Shown: piece after piece, positions 17,110 to 28,662 of the stretch
Numbering within the stretch: the first letter of the stretch is position 1
How the letters are laid out: each line of letters opens with the position of its first letter
Source: Aeromonas fluvialis
GTDB lineage: Bacteria; Pseudomonadota; Gammaproteobacteria; Enterobacterales; Aeromonadaceae
Length of the DNA: 64,000 nt
NCBI RefSeq assembly: GCF_000819885.1
Contig: NZ_CDBO01000059.1
Span: 54,557-118,556, forward strand
Reading direction: 5' to 3'
Notes under the pieces: model-generated
Databases searched by the model: none
Seen by the model: the letters and a program-made list of their open reading frames with translations, nothing else
Told to the model about the DNA's origin: nothing
Translations under genes and position numbers: made by a program

Positions 17110-18823
17110 AGAAGTCCCTCGCGGAGTCGATGACCGGGGCTATAACGCCGGTGCGAATGACGAAATCGCCGAAGCACTCGCCCCCGTTGCGCTCGCTGGC
17201 CCAGCGACCGATCAGGGTATCCAGCTCGGCCAGGATCTGCGGCTCGGTGATGTTCTCCTGATAGAGGCGTGGAATGCGGGTGCCCTCCAGGTTCCCCCCC
17301 AGATGGAGGTTGTAGCGACCCGGCGCCTTGCCCACCAGTCCTACCTCCGCCAGCATGGCGCGGCCACAGCCGTTGGGGCAGCCGGTGACCCGGAAGATGA
17401 TGGCGTCATTAGCCAGCGCGTGTTTGGCCAGCAACCCTTCGATGTCGGTGACGAAGGCCGGCAGCATACGTTCGGCCTCGGCCATCGCCAGCGGGCAGGT
17501 AGGTAGTGCCACACAGGCCATGGACTGCTTGCGCTGCTCGCTCACACCGTCATCCAGCAGGCCGTATTGGCGCGCCAGTCCTTCGATGCGGGCTTTCTCA
17601 CTGACAGGCACCCCTGCGATGATCAGGTTCTGGTTGGCGGTCAGGCGAAAATCCCCCTGATGCACCTTGGCGATCTCCAGCATGCCGGTTTTGAGCGGCT
17701 TGCCCGGGAAGTCCAGCAGGCGGCCATTCTCGATAAACAGGGTGAGGTGGTGCTTGCCGTCGATCCCCTCGACCCAACCGAAGCGATCGCCACGGCTGGT
17801 GAACTCATAGGGGCGAACAGGCCCGAACGGGATACCGGCGCGGCTCTCCACCTCGGCCTTGAAGGCTTCGACGCCGACGCGCTCGAGGGTGTACTTGGTC
17901 TTGGCGTTCTTGCGGTTGACCCGGTTGCCCCAGTCGCGCTGGGTGCTGACTACGGCGGCCGCCACCTCCAGCACGTGGGAGAGCGGAATAAAGCCAAAGT
18001 CGCTCGCCTTGCGCGGGTAGGTGCTGGTATCGCCGTGGGTCATGGCGAGCCCACCGCCCACCAGCACGTTGAAGCCTACCAGCTTGCCGTGCTCGGCAAT
18101 GGCCACGAAGTTGAGATCGTTGGCGTGGATATCTACGTCGTTGTGAGGCGGGATCACCACGGTAGTCTTGAATTTGCGCGGCAGGTAGTTGGAGCCCAGG
18201 ATCGGCTCCTCGTCATCCCCCAGCTTCTCGCCATCCAGCCAGATCTCCACGTAGGCGCGGGTCTTGGGTAGCAGATGTTCAGAGATCTGCTTGGCCCACT
18301 CGTAGGCCTCCTGATGCAGCTCGGACTCCACCGGGTTGCTGGTGCAGAGCACGTTGCGGTTCACGTCGCCGGCGGTGGCGATGGAGTCGATGCCGGTGCT
18401 GTTGAGGGTCTGGTGCATCAGCTTGATGTCGCGCTTCAACACCCCATGAAACTGGAAGGTCTGGCGGGTGGTCAGGCGGATGCTGCCATAGAGGCTGTGC
18501 TCTTCGGCGAACTGGTCGATGATCTGCCACTGGGCCGGGGTGATGATCCCCCCCGGCAGGCGGGCGCGCAGCATGACATTGTGCAGCGGCTCCAGCTTCT
18601 GGGCGGTGCGCTCGGGGCGGATGTCGCGGTCATCCTGCTGGTACATGCCGTGAAAGCGGATCAGCTGGAAGTTGTCGCCGTTGAAGCCGCCGGTGAGCGG
18701 GTCCTGCAGATCCTGCTCTATGGTGCCGCGCAGAAAGTTGCTCTCGCGCTTTAAGCGCTCGTTGTCGGCCAGCGGCCCTTCGACCGGTCCCGCTTTTGGG
18801 TGAGAAAGAGGTTGTTTGCTCAT
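17099..18823 (-). CDS. cysI: Sulfite reductase hemoprotein (beta) subunit
   Basis: 574 residues from ATG 18823; an adjacent TTG at 18826 is less likely. The C-terminal half has [14 protein letters not shown] and [12 protein letters not shown], the cysteine pairs that hold the 4Fe-4S cluster coupled to siroheme. The basic [12 protein letters not shown] block near residue 120 binds sulfite and siroheme. Together with CysJ it reduces sulfite to sulfide in a six-electron reaction. Its start overlaps the cysJ stop by one base (TGATG), so the subunits are translationally coupled. Confidence 0.97.
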   Translation of the reverse strand: MSKQPLSHPKAGPVEGPLADNERLKRESNFLRGTIEQDLQDPLTGGFNGDNFQLIRFHGMYQQDDRDIRPERTAQKLEPLHNVMLRARLPGGIITPAQWQIIDQFAEEHSLYGSIRLTTRQTFQFHGVLKRDIKLMHQTLNSTGIDSIATAGDVNRNVLCTSNPVESELHQEAYEWAKQISEHLLPKTRAYVEIWLDGEKLGDDEEPILGSNYLPRKFKTTVVIPPHNDVDIHANDLNFVAIAEHGKLVGFNVLVGGGLAMTHGDTSTYPRKASDFGFIPLSHVLEVAAAVVSTQRDWGNRVNRKNAKTKYTLERVGVEAFKAEVESRAGIPFGPVRPYEFTSRGDRFGWVEGIDGKHHLTLFIENGRLLDFPGKPLKTGMLEIAKVHQGDFRLTANQNLIIAGVPVSEKARIEGLARQYGLLDDGVSEQRKQSMACVALPTCPLAMAEAERMLPAFVTDIEGLLAKHALANDAIIFRVTGCPNGCGRAMLAEVGLVGKAPGRYNLHLGGNLEGTRIPRLYQENITEPQILAELDTLIGRWASERNGGECFGDFVIRTGVIAPVIDSARDFYAA

Positions 18824-20613
18824 CAATAGACATCCCTTTGATAACGTTTGGCACGACGCAATTCGCTCAAATACTCTTCTGCTTCCTCACGGCTCTTGTG
18901 GCCGTGATCGCTAATCACATCCAGCAGCGCTTCCTGCACATCCTTGGCCATCTTGTTGGCGTCGCCACACACATAGAAGTGAGCGCCTGCTTCCAGCCAC
19001 TGGTAGAGCTCAAGCCCTGCCTCGCGCAGGCGGTCCTGCACATAAATCTTGTTGGCCTGATCCCGGCTGAAGGCCAGGGAGATCTTCGACAGCAGCCCCG
19101 ATTTCACATAACGCTGCCACTCCACTTGATAGAGGAAGTCCTGGGTAAAGTGGGGATTGCCGAAGAAGAGCCAGTTCTTGCCTTCCGCGCCCTGAGCTTC
19201 CCGCTCTTGCATAAAGGCGCGGAACGGGGCGATGCCGGTACCTGGCCCCACCATGATGACGGGGGTGTCGGGATTGGTGGGCAGGCGGAAGTTGTCGTTG
19301 TGCTCGACGAATACCCGCACCTCGGCATCTTCAGCCAGCCGATCCGTCAGATAGGAGGAGGCGGCGCCGCTGCGCACTGTGCCATCTTCCTGTGGGTAGC
19401 GCACCACCCCGACGGTCAGGTGTACCTCCTCTTCCACCTCGCTCTGGGCAGAGGCGATGGAGTAGAGGCGCGGGGTGAGGGGACGCAACAGGCTGATCAA
19501 CTGCTCGGCCGTGAGTATGGTCGGGAAGCGTTTCAGTACATCCACCACCTGGGCGCTGGCCACCATGGCGTTGATCTGGGCCTTGTCGCCCGCCAGATCT
19601 TTCAGCGCCGCGTTGTCCGATATGTCAGCGAGTCCGGTGATAAAGCCGCCGTGCAGCCGGGTCAGTTCGAAGTGACTGGTCAGTGCGGCGCGCAAGGTGG
19701 CGTGAGCCGTGGCTTCATCGCCGGAGAGGCCGGTCAGGGCCAGCACTTCATTAACCAGTGCGGCGTCGTTGTCGAACCAGACACCGAGGGCATCCCCCGG
19801 CTGATAGGCGAGTCCAGAGGACTCGAGGCTGATCTCGATATGGCGAATATCCTTGGTGGAGTCGCGGCCGGTGATCTTCTGATTGACCGACAGGCGGGCA
19901 GGGAAGGGATTCTCCTTGCTGTACTGGCTGTGGCCAACCGCCTGCTGCACCGCGCTTGCCACGCTGCTGCTGGCCGCATCGGCGGAGAGGGTGGCGGTGA
20001 TGGCGTTGAGTGCCTGTTCGCTCCACGCCTTGGCGGCATCCTGATAATCCACATCGAGACTGGCGAGTTCATGAATGCGCTCGGCCCCTGCTTTGGCGAG
20101 GAAGTTGTCAAAATCTTTGCCGGTCTGGCAGAAAAATTCGTAGGAGCTGTCACCCAGTCCCAGCACCGCGAACTTGAGCCCGTCCAGCTTGCCAATCTTG
20201 CCTTTTTTAAGCTGCTCGAACAGATCGACGGCGCTCTCCGGCGGTTCACCCTCCCCGTAAGTGCTTACTACCACCAGCAGGTGGCTCTCTTTCTTCAGCT
20301 GCTTGGGCTTGTAGTCGGCCATCGACGCGAGGGTGGCGGGTAGGCCACGGGCCTCGGCTTGCGCCTTGATGGTACTGGCGACACCTTTGGCGTTGCCGGT
20401 CTGGGAGCCGTAGAGAATGGTCAGGCTGCCACTGGGCGCAGCCACGGCGGCGCTGGCGGCAACGCTCTGGTGACCGCTCTGGGAGAGGCCGTAGAGATAT
20501 CCGCTCACCCAGGCCAGTTGCTGGGTATTGAGGGTCGAGAGTACCTGACCCAGCTGACGTTGCTGCTCGTCAGAGAGGGGGGAGAGGTTGAATGGGGAGT
20601 CCTTCAATTGCAT
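18823..20613 (-). CDS. cysJ: Sulfite reductase flavoprotein (alpha) subunit
   Basis: About 596 residues. The N-terminal flavodoxin-like FMN domain starts at [12 protein letters not shown] (about residue 70). A connecting region follows, then RLYSIAS for FAD binding (about 385) and [16 protein letters not shown] for NADPH binding (about 455), ending in the aromatic VY typical of CysJ. It passes electrons from NADPH through FAD and FMN to CysI. It is the first gene of the operon; the upstream 20617-20735 region is AT-rich and is where CysB control would be expected, although I cannot point to a definite CysB site. GTG 20616 is an alternative start. Confidence 0.97.
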   Translation of the reverse strand: MQLKDSPFNLSPLSDEQQRQLGQVLSTLNTQQLAWVSGYLYGLSQSGHQSVAASAAVAAPSGSLTILYGSQTGNAKGVASTIKAQAEARGLPATLASMADYKPKQLKKESHLLVVVSTYGEGEPPESAVDLFEQLKKGKIGKLDGLKFAVLGLGDSSYEFFCQTGKDFDNFLAKAGAERIHELASLDVDYQDAAKAWSEQALNAITATLSADAASSSVASAVQQAVGHSQYSKENPFPARLSVNQKITGRDSTKDIRHIEISLESSGLAYQPGDALGVWFDNDAALVNEVLALTGLSGDEATAHATLRAALTSHFELTRLHGGFITGLADISDNAALKDLAGDKAQINAMVASAQVVDVLKRFPTILTAEQLISLLRPLTPRLYSIASAQSEVEEEVHLTVGVVRYPQEDGTVRSGAASSYLTDRLAEDAEVRVFVEHNDNFRLPTNPDTPVIMVGPGTGIAPFRAFMQEREAQGAEGKNWLFFGNPHFTQDFLYQVEWQRYVKSGLLSKISLAFSRDQANKIYVQDRLREAGLELYQWLEAGAHFYVCGDANKMAKDVQEALLDVISDHGHKSREEAEEYLSELRRAKRYQRDVY

Positions 20614-20739
20614 CACACGCGTCTTCCATGGTCTGATTTTTGGCCAGATTAAAGGGCGTGTTGGCTAACAACAAAGAATAAAAATATAGCCCTTATTCCA
20701 TTATTGCATTTAGGAGGGGTGGTGCGGCAAATGGGATAA

Positions 20740-20767
20740 AAAACGCCCCGCAGTTGCGGGGCGTTTT
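20740..20767. terminator. Terminator after lysS
   Basis: A 13-bp perfect stem (AAAACGCCCCGCA) with a 2-base loop. Read on the minus strand it lies 41 bp after the lysS stop and ends in T residues. It separates prfB-lysS from cysJIH. Confidence 0.9.
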
Positions 20768-20807
20768 GTTTGTGTCGGACTGTCAGTACAAGCCTGACGG
20801 TGACAGC

Positions 20808-22343
20808 TTATTTCTGCGGGCGCAGCGCCGGGAACAGGATCACGTCGCGGATGGTGTGGCTGTTGGTGAACAGCATGACCAGACGGTCGATACCGATACC
20901 CTGACCGGCAGTCGGCGGCAGGCCGTGTTCCAGCGCGGTCACGAAGTCGGCGTCGTAGAACATGGCTTCGTCGTCGCCAGCGGCTTTCTGGTCAACCTGA
21001 TCCTGGAAGCGTTTGGCCTGATCTTCCGCATCGTTCAGCTCGGAGAAGCCGTTGGCCAGCTCGCGGCCACCGATGAAGAATTCGAAGCGGTCGGTGACGT
21101 CCGGGTTCACGTCGTTGCGACGGGCCAGCGGAGAAACAGCAGCCGGGTACTCGGTGATGAAGGTCGGTTGCAGCAGCATGTGCTCTACGGTCTCTTCGAA
21201 GATCGCGGTGATCACATGGCCCAGCTCCCAGCCCTTCATCAGCTCGATGTGCAGGCGCTTGGCAACAGCCTTGGCGCTCTCCAGCGTAGCCAGATCTTCC
21301 AGAGTGACGCCTTCGGCGTACTTCAGGATGGAGTCCACCATAGTGAGACGCTGGAATGGCTGACCAAAATCGATGGTCAGGCCCTCTTCGCCCTCTTTGG
21401 CATAACGGATCCGGGTATCGCCCAGAATGTCCTGCGCCAGGGTGCGCAGCAGCTCTTCGGTCAGGTCCATCAGATCGATATAGTCGGCGTAAGCCATGTA
21501 GAACTCGATCATGGTGAACTCGGGGTTGTGACGCACCGAGATACCTTCGTTACGGAAGTTGCGGTTGATCTCGTAGACACGTTCGAAACCACCTACCACC
21601 AGACGCTTCAGGTAAAGCTCCGGGGCGATACGCAGGTACATGTCGATGTCCAGCGCATTGTGGTGAGTGACGAACGGACGGGCAGAGGCGCCACCCGGGA
21701 TGACTTGCATCATCGGGGTTTCCACTTCCATGAATTGTTTGTCGTTGAAGAACTTGCGGATGCCTGAAACCACTTTGGTGCGGATCACGAAGGTCTTGCG
21801 GGACTCGTCGTTGGCGATCAGATCCAGGTAGCGCTGGCGGCAGCGAGCTTCCTGGTCGGTCAGGCCTTTGTGCTTCTCGGGCAGCGGACGCAGCGCCTTG
21901 GTCAGCAGGCGGATATCGGAAACGTGAACGGAGAGCTCACCGGTCTGGGTCTTGAACAGGGTACCTTCGACACCCACGATGTCGCCCAGATCCCACTTCT
22001 TGAACTGCTCGTTGTAGAAACCTTCCGGCAGGTCGTCACGGGTGACGTAGACCTGGATCTTGCCAGCCATGTCCTGCAGGGTGGCGAAAGAAGCCTTACC
22101 CATGATCCGGCGGGTCATGATGCGACCGGCAATCTTCACCCGTTTACCCAGGCTCGTCAGCTCCTCGGCGCTCTTGTCGTCAAACGCGGCGTGCAGATCG
22201 CCGGAGAGGCTGTCGCGACGGAAGTCGTTGGGGAAAGGATTACCCTGGGCGCGCAGGGCGGCCAGCTTGGAACGACGCTCGGTCATCTCGTTGTTGAGTT
22301 CGAGTGAATGGTCGACTTCCGGAGTGATGGTTTGTTCAGACAT
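20808..22343 (-). CDS. lysS: Lysyl-tRNA synthetase (class II)
   Basis: 511 residues, standard for LysS. It has an N-terminal OB-fold ([20 protein letters not shown], about residues 70-150). The class II core has motif 2 around [17 protein letters not shown] (about 262-280) and motif 3 near the end ([11 protein letters not shown]). It charges tRNA-Lys in the cytoplasm. It begins 16 bp after the prfB stop, the prfB-lysS operon known from E. coli, and ends at a terminator. Confidence 0.98.
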   Translation of the reverse strand: MSEQTITPEVDHSLELNNEMTERRSKLAALRAQGNPFPNDFRRDSLSGDLHAAFDDKSAEELTSLGKRVKIAGRIMTRRIMGKASFATLQDMAGKIQVYVTRDDLPEGFYNEQFKKWDLGDIVGVEGTLFKTQTGELSVHVSDIRLLTKALRPLPEKHKGLTDQEARCRQRYLDLIANDESRKTFVIRTKVVSGIRKFFNDKQFMEVETPMMQVIPGGASARPFVTHHNALDIDMYLRIAPELYLKRLVVGGFERVYEINRNFRNEGISVRHNPEFTMIEFYMAYADYIDLMDLTEELLRTLAQDILGDTRIRYAKEGEEGLTIDFGQPFQRLTMVDSILKYAEGVTLEDLATLESAKAVAKRLHIELMKGWELGHVITAIFEETVEHMLLQPTFITEYPAAVSPLARRNDVNPDVTDRFEFFIGGRELANGFSELNDAEDQAKRFQDQVDQKAAGDDEAMFYDADFVTALEHGLPPTAGQGIGIDRLVMLFTNSHTIRDVILFPALRPQK

Positions 22344-22359
22344 GGTGATTCCTGCTTGT

Positions 22360-23458
22360 TTACAGACCTGATTTCAGGCTGGCTTCGATAAACTTGTCCA
22401 AGTCACCGTCGAGCACCGATTGGGTATTACGGGTTTCGACGCCGGTACGCAGATCCTTGATACGGGAGTCATCCAGCACATAGGAACGGATCTGGCTGCC
22501 CCAACCGATATCGGACTTGGTCTCTTCCAGGGCTTGTTTCTCAGCGTTCTGCTTCTGAATTTCCAGCTCGTAGAGCTTGGCTTTCAGCTGCTTCATACAC
22601 TGGTCTTTGTTTTTGTGCTGGGAACGGTCGTTCTGGCACTGTACCACGACACCGGTCGGCACGTGGGTAATACGCACCGCAGATTCGGTTCGGTTAACGT
22701 GCTGACCACCGGCACCGGAGGCGCGATAGACGTCGATCCGCAGATCCGCCGGGTTGATCTCGATATCGATATCGTCGTCGATCTCGGGGTAGACGAACAC
22801 GGAGCAGAACGAGGTGTGACGGCGGCCACCAGAATCGAACGGGGACTTGCGCACCAGACGGTGTACGCCGGTTTCGGTGCGCAGCCAGCCAAACGCATAT
22901 TCGCCGGTGAACTTGATGGTGGCGGATTTGATACCGGCCACGTCGCCTTCGGAGCATTCAATCAGCTCGGGCTTGTAGCCGTGGGCATCGCCCCAGCGCA
23001 GGTACATGCGCAGCACCATGTTGGCCCAATCCTGTGCTTCGGTACCACCGGAGCCGGACTGGATATCGATATAGCAGTCGGAGCCGTCGTGCTGGCCGGA
23101 GAACATGCGGCGGAACTCGAGATCTACCAGCTTGGCTTCCAGCTGCTCGGATTCGACGATGGCCTCGTTGAAGGTCTCTTCGTCTTCCCCTTCCACCGCC
23201 AGGCTCACCAGCATCTCGACGTCATCCACGCCCTGGGTCAGGGTGTCGATGGTGCCGACCACGTTTTCCAGCGCCACGCGCTCCTTGCCCAGCGCCTGTG
23301 CGCGCTCGGGTTCATTCCAGACATCCGGCTGCTCCAGCTCGGCGTTGACCTCTTCTAGACGCTCTTTCTTGGCGTCATAGTCAAAGGTACCCCCTAAGAA
23401 GCTCGGTCCGCTCAGACAGCTCCTTAAGTTTATTTAATACGGGATTAACTTCGAACAT
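22360..23458 (-). CDS. prfB: Peptide chain release factor 2 (programmed +1 frameshift)
   Basis: The coding sequence is in two frames. From ATG 23458 the first frame gives 25 codons ending at an in-frame TGA (23381-23383). A +1 shift at CTT-TGA-C continues with GAC (23380-23382) to the stop at 22360, for a total of 365 residues, the same as E. coli RF2. The mature sequence has [13 protein letters not shown] (SPF stop-codon recognition) and GAGGQHVN (GGQ catalytic loop). RF2 releases peptides at UGA and UAA. Low RF2 slows recognition of its own UGA, so more ribosomes shift frame: an autoregulatory loop. It is co-transcribed with lysS. Confidence 0.97.
23378..23397 (-). promoter_or_regulatory. 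Programmed +1 ribosomal frameshift site of prfB
   Basis: On the minus strand the sequence reads CTT AGG GGG TAC CTT TGA C. The internal Shine-Dalgarno-like AGGGGG lies just before the slippery CTT next to the UGA. This is the conserved RF2 recoding element, with TAC in place of the more usual TAT codon. Confidence 0.95.
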
Positions 23459-23709
23459 CGTGAAAACTCTCAGGGTCGATGTGACTTAAAAACGGGATAT
23501 TCTAGCCAATTGCGGAAGGAATAAACAGGGTTGCCTTGGCCTGTGCGGCTTATGCGGTCGATTTCTGGTGCACTTTTCTCCACCTCGGTAGAAAATATCG
23601 CCCGCCGACCCATTTTCGGGTTCAGTTTTGGCTATTTGGGTCGCTAATGACTACGTAGTGTTGTGCACTTTTAGGGAAAACCCGCTCCTCACCTCAATAA
23701 GAAGAACAC

Positions 23710-25584
23710 ATGATGAAAAACCTGTCACTCAAGCAGAAGATACTGTTATCAGTGGTGATCGCCCTCTCGCTGGTGATCTTGTTGCTCTCCTGGCAGAGCT
23801 ATAGCAGCCAAAAGAGTCTGTTGCTGCAAGGTAGCCAGGAGCAGTTGCAGCGGCTGGGCAATCAGCAGGCCGAGCGTATCAGCGACTGGCTCGCAGCCCG
23901 TCGTGACGTTATTCAGGCGCTCGGCAACAAGGCCGGTGCCGACCCCCTCAATGCCTTGCAACAGGCACAAGTCTCAGGCCGTTTCCAGCTCACCTATTTC
24001 GGTGAGAGCAACGGCAAGATGAATGACTCCAATCCTGCGATCGACCGTTCCAATTACGACCCGAGATCCCGCCCTTGGTATCAGGAAGCCATGAGCAAGG
24101 GAGCAATGATTACCACTAAGCCTTACCTTGGTGTCGCGAGTGAAGGTACCATTCTTACCATTGCAACCCCGGTCAGTGGTGGTGTTGTTGGCGGCGATCT
24201 CGCTATCAATGCAATGGTGGAAGACGTGACCAAGATGCAACTGCCTGCCGACGGTTTCGCCATCATGATGCACAAGGATGGCACCATCATCGCCTACAAG
24301 GATGCCGCCAAGGCGATGAAACCGGCCAGCGAGATCGACAACGATCTGACCAATGCGCTGATCGAGCAGAGCAAGTCGAGTAAGGATTTGGTTCCGGCCT
24401 ACTTTGACAGCGAAGGTCGCGACAAGCTTCTGTGGGCGGTCGACATTCCGGATACCGACTGGGATCTGGTGCTGGTACTGGACAAGGCCGCGCTGGAAGC
24501 ATCGCTTTCCTCCCTGCTGATGACCCAGCTGGGGATGGCGCTGCTGGTGCTGGTAGGTAGCATCCTCGCTATCTCCTGGCTGGTCAGCATGCTGCTTGGC
24601 CCGCTCACCAAGGTCTCCCAGGCGCTGGCTCGTATTGCCGATGGTAACGGCGATCTGACCCAGCGCATCAAGATCGACGCCAACGACGAGGTGGGCCAAC
24701 TGGCCAACAGCTTCAACCGTTTCGTCGGCAGCCAGCATCAGCTGATCGGCAATATCCGCCAGCTGGCCAACGAGCTGAACGCCGATGCCGAGCGCAGTCT
24801 GGTGACCAACCAGGCCGCGGTGGACGAGCTGCAGCGTCAGCAGCAGGAGGTGACCATGGTCGCCACGGCGGTCACCGAGATGGCGAGTGCCACCATGGAG
24901 ATCGCCGGCAACGCCGAGAACACCGCCGCCGCCGCCCAGCAATCAGCCCAGAGCAGTGAACAGGGCAAGATGCTGGTCAACAAGACCCGCCAGTCCATCA
25001 ATGGTCTGGCTGAAGAGGTGGGGCAGGCGACCGAGGTGATTGGCGAGCTTAGCCGCCACGCGCAGGCTATCACCAGTATCCTCTCCACCATTCAGGGGAT
25101 TGCCGAGCAGACCAACCTGCTGGCGCTGAACGCGGCCATCGAAGCGGCCCGTGCCGGTGAGCAGGGTCGTGGTTTTGCCGTGGTCGCGGACGAGGTGCGG
25201 GTGCTGTCGCGCCGTACCCAGGACTCCACCCAGCAGATCCAGTCCACCATCGAGACCCTTCAGCAGACCACTGCCCGCGCGGTGAGCCTGATGCAGACCA
25301 GTCAGGGTCTGGCGGACAACAGCGTGCAGGATGCCGATGCCGCCGCTGCCGCGCTCGAAGAGATCACCCAGGCGGTCAGCCTCATCTCCGATATGGCGGG
25401 TCAGATCGCCACCGCAGCCGAGGAGCAGACCCAGGTGACTGGCGAGATCACCCAGAACACCACCGCCATCAAGGATGTGAGTGACGAGATCACCGCCGCA
25501 GCCATGCGCGATCTGGATCAGGCAGCCGGACTCAAGGGACGGGCTACCGACCTGAACCAGCAGGTGGCGACCTTTATCCTGTAA
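23710..25584 (+). CDS. Methyl-accepting chemotaxis protein
   Basis: 624 residues. A membrane helix (about 10-30) is followed by a large periplasmic Cache-type ligand domain (about 35-270, with [10 protein letters not shown] typical of dCache_1). A second helix (about 275-298), a HAMP domain ([15 protein letters not shown], to about 350) and the cytoplasmic signalling coiled coil come next. The kinase-contact tip is [18 protein letters not shown] followed by [12 protein letters not shown]. It should report an extracellular small molecule, often an amino acid for this Cache class, to CheA. There is no C-terminal NWETF-like CheR tether. It is monocistronic, divergent from prfB and followed by a terminator. 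Confidence 0.94.
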   Translation: MMKNLSLKQKILLSVVIALSLVILLLSWQSYSSQKSLLLQGSQEQLQRLGNQQAERISDWLAARRDVIQALGNKAGADPLNALQQAQVSGRFQLTYFGESNGKMNDSNPAIDRSNYDPRSRPWYQEAMSKGAMITTKPYLGVASEGTILTIATPVSGGVVGGDLAINAMVEDVTKMQLPADGFAIMMHKDGTIIAYKDAAKAMKPASEIDNDLTNALIEQSKSSKDLVPAYFDSEGRDKLLWAVDIPDTDWDLVLVLDKAALEASLSSLLMTQLGMALLVLVGSILAISWLVSMLLGPLTKVSQALARIADGNGDLTQRIKIDANDEVGQLANSFNRFVGSQHQLIGNIRQLANELNADAERSLVTNQAAVDELQRQQQEVTMVATAVTEMASATMEIAGNAENTAAAAQQSAQSSEQGKMLVNKTRQSINGLAEEVGQATEVIGELSRHAQAITSILSTIQGIAEQTNLLALNAAIEAARAGEQGRGFAVVADEVRVLSRRTQDSTQQIQSTIETLQQTTARAVSLMQTSQGLADNSVQDADAAAAALEEITQAVSLISDMAGQIATAAEEQTQVTGEITQNTTAIKDVSDEITAAAMRDLDQAAGLKGRATDLNQQVATFIL

Positions 25585-25607
25585 TCAGGCAGACCTGCTG
25601 CAACCGG

Positions 25608-25637
25608 GCCCCGCGATCGATGAACGCGGGGCTTTTT
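25608..25637 (+). terminator. Rho-independent terminator of the chemoreceptor gene
   Basis: A GCCCCGCG / CGCGGGGC stem with a 9-base loop and a TTTTT tail, 24 bp after the stop. Confidence 0.88.
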
Positions 25638-25781
25638 ATTGTCGCTGTCGTGGCAACTCGGGTTGAGGAAGCAGAGAAAGTTGAGCCCGTGCTTGACGCC
25701 GATAGGCCAGGTGACAGCATATCTGGCGTGGTGACAACCCTGTGCCAGGTCATGTCTTCAAGCACAGTCGCGCCAAAACAA

Positions 25782-25806
25782 AGAGCCCACCGAAAGGTTG
25801 GGCTCT
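25782..25806 (-). terminator. Terminator of gltS
   Basis: An AGAGCCCA-type stem around a GAAA loop. On the minus strand it lies 28 bp after the gltS stop and is followed by a T-rich stretch. Confidence 0.78.
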
Positions 25807-25833
25807 AATCATATACGTCTGACGGGAAAGGAA

Positions 25834-27033
25834 TTACAGGAAGGGCAGCGCCATAAACAGCTTGATCACCATGGCGTTGATGATATCGATGAAGAAGGCG
25901 CCCACCATGGGCACCACCAGAAACGCCAGGTGAGAGGGGCCAAAGCGCAGGGTGACCGCCTGCATGTTGGCAATGGCGGTGGGGGTGGCCCCCAGACCAA
26001 AGCCGCAGTGACCCGCCGCCAGCACGGCCGCGTCGTAATTTTTGCCCATGACCCGGAAGGTGACAAAGACGGCATAGAGCGCCATGGCCACCGTCTGGGC
26101 CGCCAGCAGGATGAAGATGGGCAGCGCCAGGCTGGCCAGATCCCACAATTTCAGGCTCATCAGCGCCATCGCCAGAAACAGCGACAGGCTGACGTTGCCG
26201 AGCAGGGAGACCTCGCGGTCGCTCACTTCATGCCAGTTCAGCAGGGTCAGCAGGTTGCGCAGCAGCACGCCGACAAACAGCACGCAGACAAAGATTGGCA
26301 GCTCGAAGGCGCCCCCCTTGAGGTAGGCGGAGAGCAGCTCGCCCCCTTTCAGGCTGATGGCGATCAACGCCAGTGTCTCGATCACGCTGAATGGGGTGAG
26401 GGGACGCTCCATGTCGGGCATTTCGAAACCTTGCGGCGCGTCATCCCGGTTGTGCTCTTCGCCCGGCACCTGCACCTTCTTCACCAGATAGCGGGCCACC
26501 GGCCCACCGATCAGGCCTCCCAGCACCAGACCGAAGGTGGCGCAGGCGATGGCGAGTTCAGCGGCAGATTGCACCCCGTACTTGTCGGAGAAGGTAGCAC
26601 TCCAGGCCGCTCCGGTGCCATGGCCGCCGGAGAGGGTGATGGAGCCGGCCAGCAGCCCCATGTGGGGATCCAGACCGAGCAGAGTGGCCAGACCGACCCC
26701 CAGGCTGTTTTGCACCAGCAGCAGGCCGGTGACCACCATCAGGAAGGTGAGCACCGCCTTGCCGCCGCGTTTCAGGCTGCCCAGATCGGCGGAGAGACCG
26801 ATGGAGGCGAAGAAGGCCAGCATCAGCGGGGTTTGCAGGCGGGTGTCGAATTGCAACTCCATCTGCAGGGTGGAGCGCAGCAACAGCAGCATCAGGGCGA
26901 CCACCAGGCCGCCGGCAACCGGTTTGGGGATGTTGAAGGTGCGCAGCAGCCCGACCCGAGTTACCAGCACCCGGCCAAGCAGCAATACCAGCGTAGCCGC
27001 GACCAACGTTGCGTAGGAATCAAGTTGTAACAT
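25834..27033 (-). CDS. gltS: Sodium/glutamate symporter GltS
   Basis: 399 residues with ten or so membrane helices arranged as two repeats, the standard GltS length. GHGTGAAW near residue 135 and GHCGFGLGATPTAIANM near residue 340 are the paired Gly-rich re-entrant loops of the ESS family. It imports glutamate with sodium across the inner membrane. The gene is monocistronic. Just upstream of the start, the ribosome binding region is present twice in tandem (ACTCCCATGTT on the plus strand at 27039-27049 and 27054-27064). Confidence 0.95.
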   Translation of the reverse strand: MLQLDSYATLVAATLVLLLGRVLVTRVGLLRTFNIPKPVAGGLVVALMLLLLRSTLQMELQFDTRLQTPLMLAFFASIGLSADLGSLKRGGKAVLTFLMVVTGLLLVQNSLGVGLATLLGLDPHMGLLAGSITLSGGHGTGAAWSATFSDKYGVQSAAELAIACATFGLVLGGLIGGPVARYLVKKVQVPGEEHNRDDAPQGFEMPDMERPLTPFSVIETLALIAISLKGGELLSAYLKGGAFELPIFVCVLFVGVLLRNLLTLLNWHEVSDREVSLLGNVSLSLFLAMALMSLKLWDLASLALPIFILLAAQTVAMALYAVFVTFRVMGKNYDAAVLAAGHCGFGLGATPTAIANMQAVTLRFGPSHLAFLVVPMVGAFFIDIINAMVIKLFMALPFL

Positions 27034-27494
27034 TAAGCACTCCCATGTTAGGTACTCCCATGTTGATTGGCTGTGTCTTTCATAGCGAAAGAGTTACAGA
27101 TTCAGCCGGGATGAAAACAGTGTGGCTCATGCGCCAACAAAGAAGGGGAAACATCTCCCCGCCCCAGAAAAAATGGGGCTTGTGTGGGCCTGACATGCTC
27201 AGGCATCCAGATGAGATTTATGAAAAATCGAGCGGATAATAGCAAAAAACACCGATTATATCCATATTTGTCAGATTTATAGCCTTGTCTGTGCATTATT
27301 GTGGTGTTTAACACTACCTTTCTCTCTGTGATTTATGCGTCATAACCGCGAGGGAACGGCTGTCATTTGGGGCACCAGTCTCTATAATCCGCCGGTTTCC
27401 GCTGCACGCAGAGGCGCTGGCGGGTGTTGACTTTGTGGTTCACCCCGACATGGCTCATGTTCCGGCGGTGTTCACTTCATCAAGAGGAGAGGGT
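27034..27494. other. Divergent control region between gltS and ansA
   Basis: 461 bp holding the promoters of both genes. Visible features are the tandem 15-bp repeat next to gltS, a GCCCCA...TGGGGC hairpin at about 27161-27178, and AT-rich DNA from about 27220 to 27320. A TATAAT at about 27381-27386 could be the -10 of the ansA promoter. No coding sequence or RNA gene is supported. Confidence 0.5.
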
Positions 27495-28502
27495 GTGAAG
27501 AAGTCTATCTACATTGCCTACACAGGTGGCACCATAGGGATGCAGCGTTCCGATCACGGCTACGTGCCGATGGCGGGCTTTATGGAAGACTGTTTGGCGC
27601 GGATGCCCGAATTCCACCGCCCCGAGATGCCGGATTACCATATCCATGAATATGCGCCCCTCATCGATTCCTCCGACATGACCCCGGCGGATTGGCAGCG
27701 CATCGCCGAGGATATTCGCGACAACTACGAGAAATACGACGGTTTCGTCATTCTGCACGGCACCGACACCATGTCGTTCACCGCTTCGGCGCTCTCTTTC
27801 ATGCTGGAAGAGCTGCACAAGCCGGTCATTATCACAGGCTCCCAGATCCCGCTCGCCGAGCTGCGCTCCGACGGTCAGCAGAATCTGCTCAACGCCCTCT
27901 ATATCGCGGCCAACTACCCGATCCACGAAGTGACGCTGTTTTTCAACAACCAGCTCTATCGCGGCAACCGCAGCAAGAAGGTGCATGCGGACGGCTTCCA
28001 CGCCTTCGATTCGCCGAACTACCCGCCGCTGCTCAACGCCGGTATCGCCATCTCCCTGGAGGCGGGCGAGCTGGGTGAGCCCTCCGATCGGCCGCTGGTG
28101 CTGCACGACATCACCCCCCAGCCCATCGGCGTGGTGACCCTCTACCCCGGCATCTCGGCCGAGGTGATCGCCAATATCCTGCAACAGCCGGTGAAGGCGC
28201 TGATCCTGCTCTCGTTCGGGGTGGGCAATGCGCCGCAGAACCCGGCCATGCTGGCGCTGCTCTCCGAAGCCTCGGCCCGCGGTGTCATCATCGTCAACCT
28301 GAGCCAGTGCCTCCACGGCAAGGTCAATATGGGGGGATATGCCACCGGTAACGCCCTGTCGCGTGCCGGGGTCATCTCGGGATTCGACATGACCGCCGAG
28401 GCGGCGCTCACCAAGCTGCATTTCCTGCTGAGTCAGGGCTTGCCCTCCCACCGTATTCGCGAGCTGATGCAGCAGTCGCTACGTGGGGAGCTGACGCCCT
28501 GA
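27495..28502 (+). CDS. ansA: L-asparaginase I (cytoplasmic)
   Basis: 335 residues from GTG 27495, chosen because VKKSIYIAYTGGTIGMQ aligns with the start of E. coli AnsA and GAGGAGAG precedes it. An in-frame start at 27435 would add an unrelated tail. The catalytic threonines are in YTGGTIG (about residue 12) and LHGTDTM (about 90), the two-Thr arrangement of type I/II asparaginases. It hydrolyses L-asparagine to aspartate and ammonia. There is no signal peptide, so it is the cytoplasmic form. A terminator follows at once. Confidence 0.96.
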   Translation: MKKSIYIAYTGGTIGMQRSDHGYVPMAGFMEDCLARMPEFHRPEMPDYHIHEYAPLIDSSDMTPADWQRIAEDIRDNYEKYDGFVILHGTDTMSFTASALSFMLEELHKPVIITGSQIPLAELRSDGQQNLLNALYIAANYPIHEVTLFFNNQLYRGNRSKKVHADGFHAFDSPNYPPLLNAGIAISLEAGELGEPSDRPLVLHDITPQPIGVVTLYPGISAEVIANILQQPVKALILLSFGVGNAPQNPAMLALLSEASARGVIIVNLSQCLHGKVNMGGYATGNALSRAGVISGFDMTAEAALTKLHFLLSQGLPSHRIRELMQQSLRGELTP

Positions 28503-28527
28503 TAAAACAGGTGAGGGACGGATAAAC

Positions 28528-28557
28528 AAGAGGGGAGCCATGATGGCTCCCCTCTTT
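28528..28557 (+). terminator. Terminator of ansA
   Basis: An AAGAGGGGAGCCA stem with a short loop, followed by a pyrimidine-rich tail, 25 bp after the ansA stop and before the convergent yeaC. Confidence 0.85.
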
Positions 28558-28662
28558 CCTTTCGTTTCGTCGCCGCGATGGGTGATGTTCGGCCCGCCTC
28601 AGTGGCAGAGGTCGGCCTGCACTCTCTTCTTCGTCGCGGTACTCCGATGCTTGAAGTCGCCC

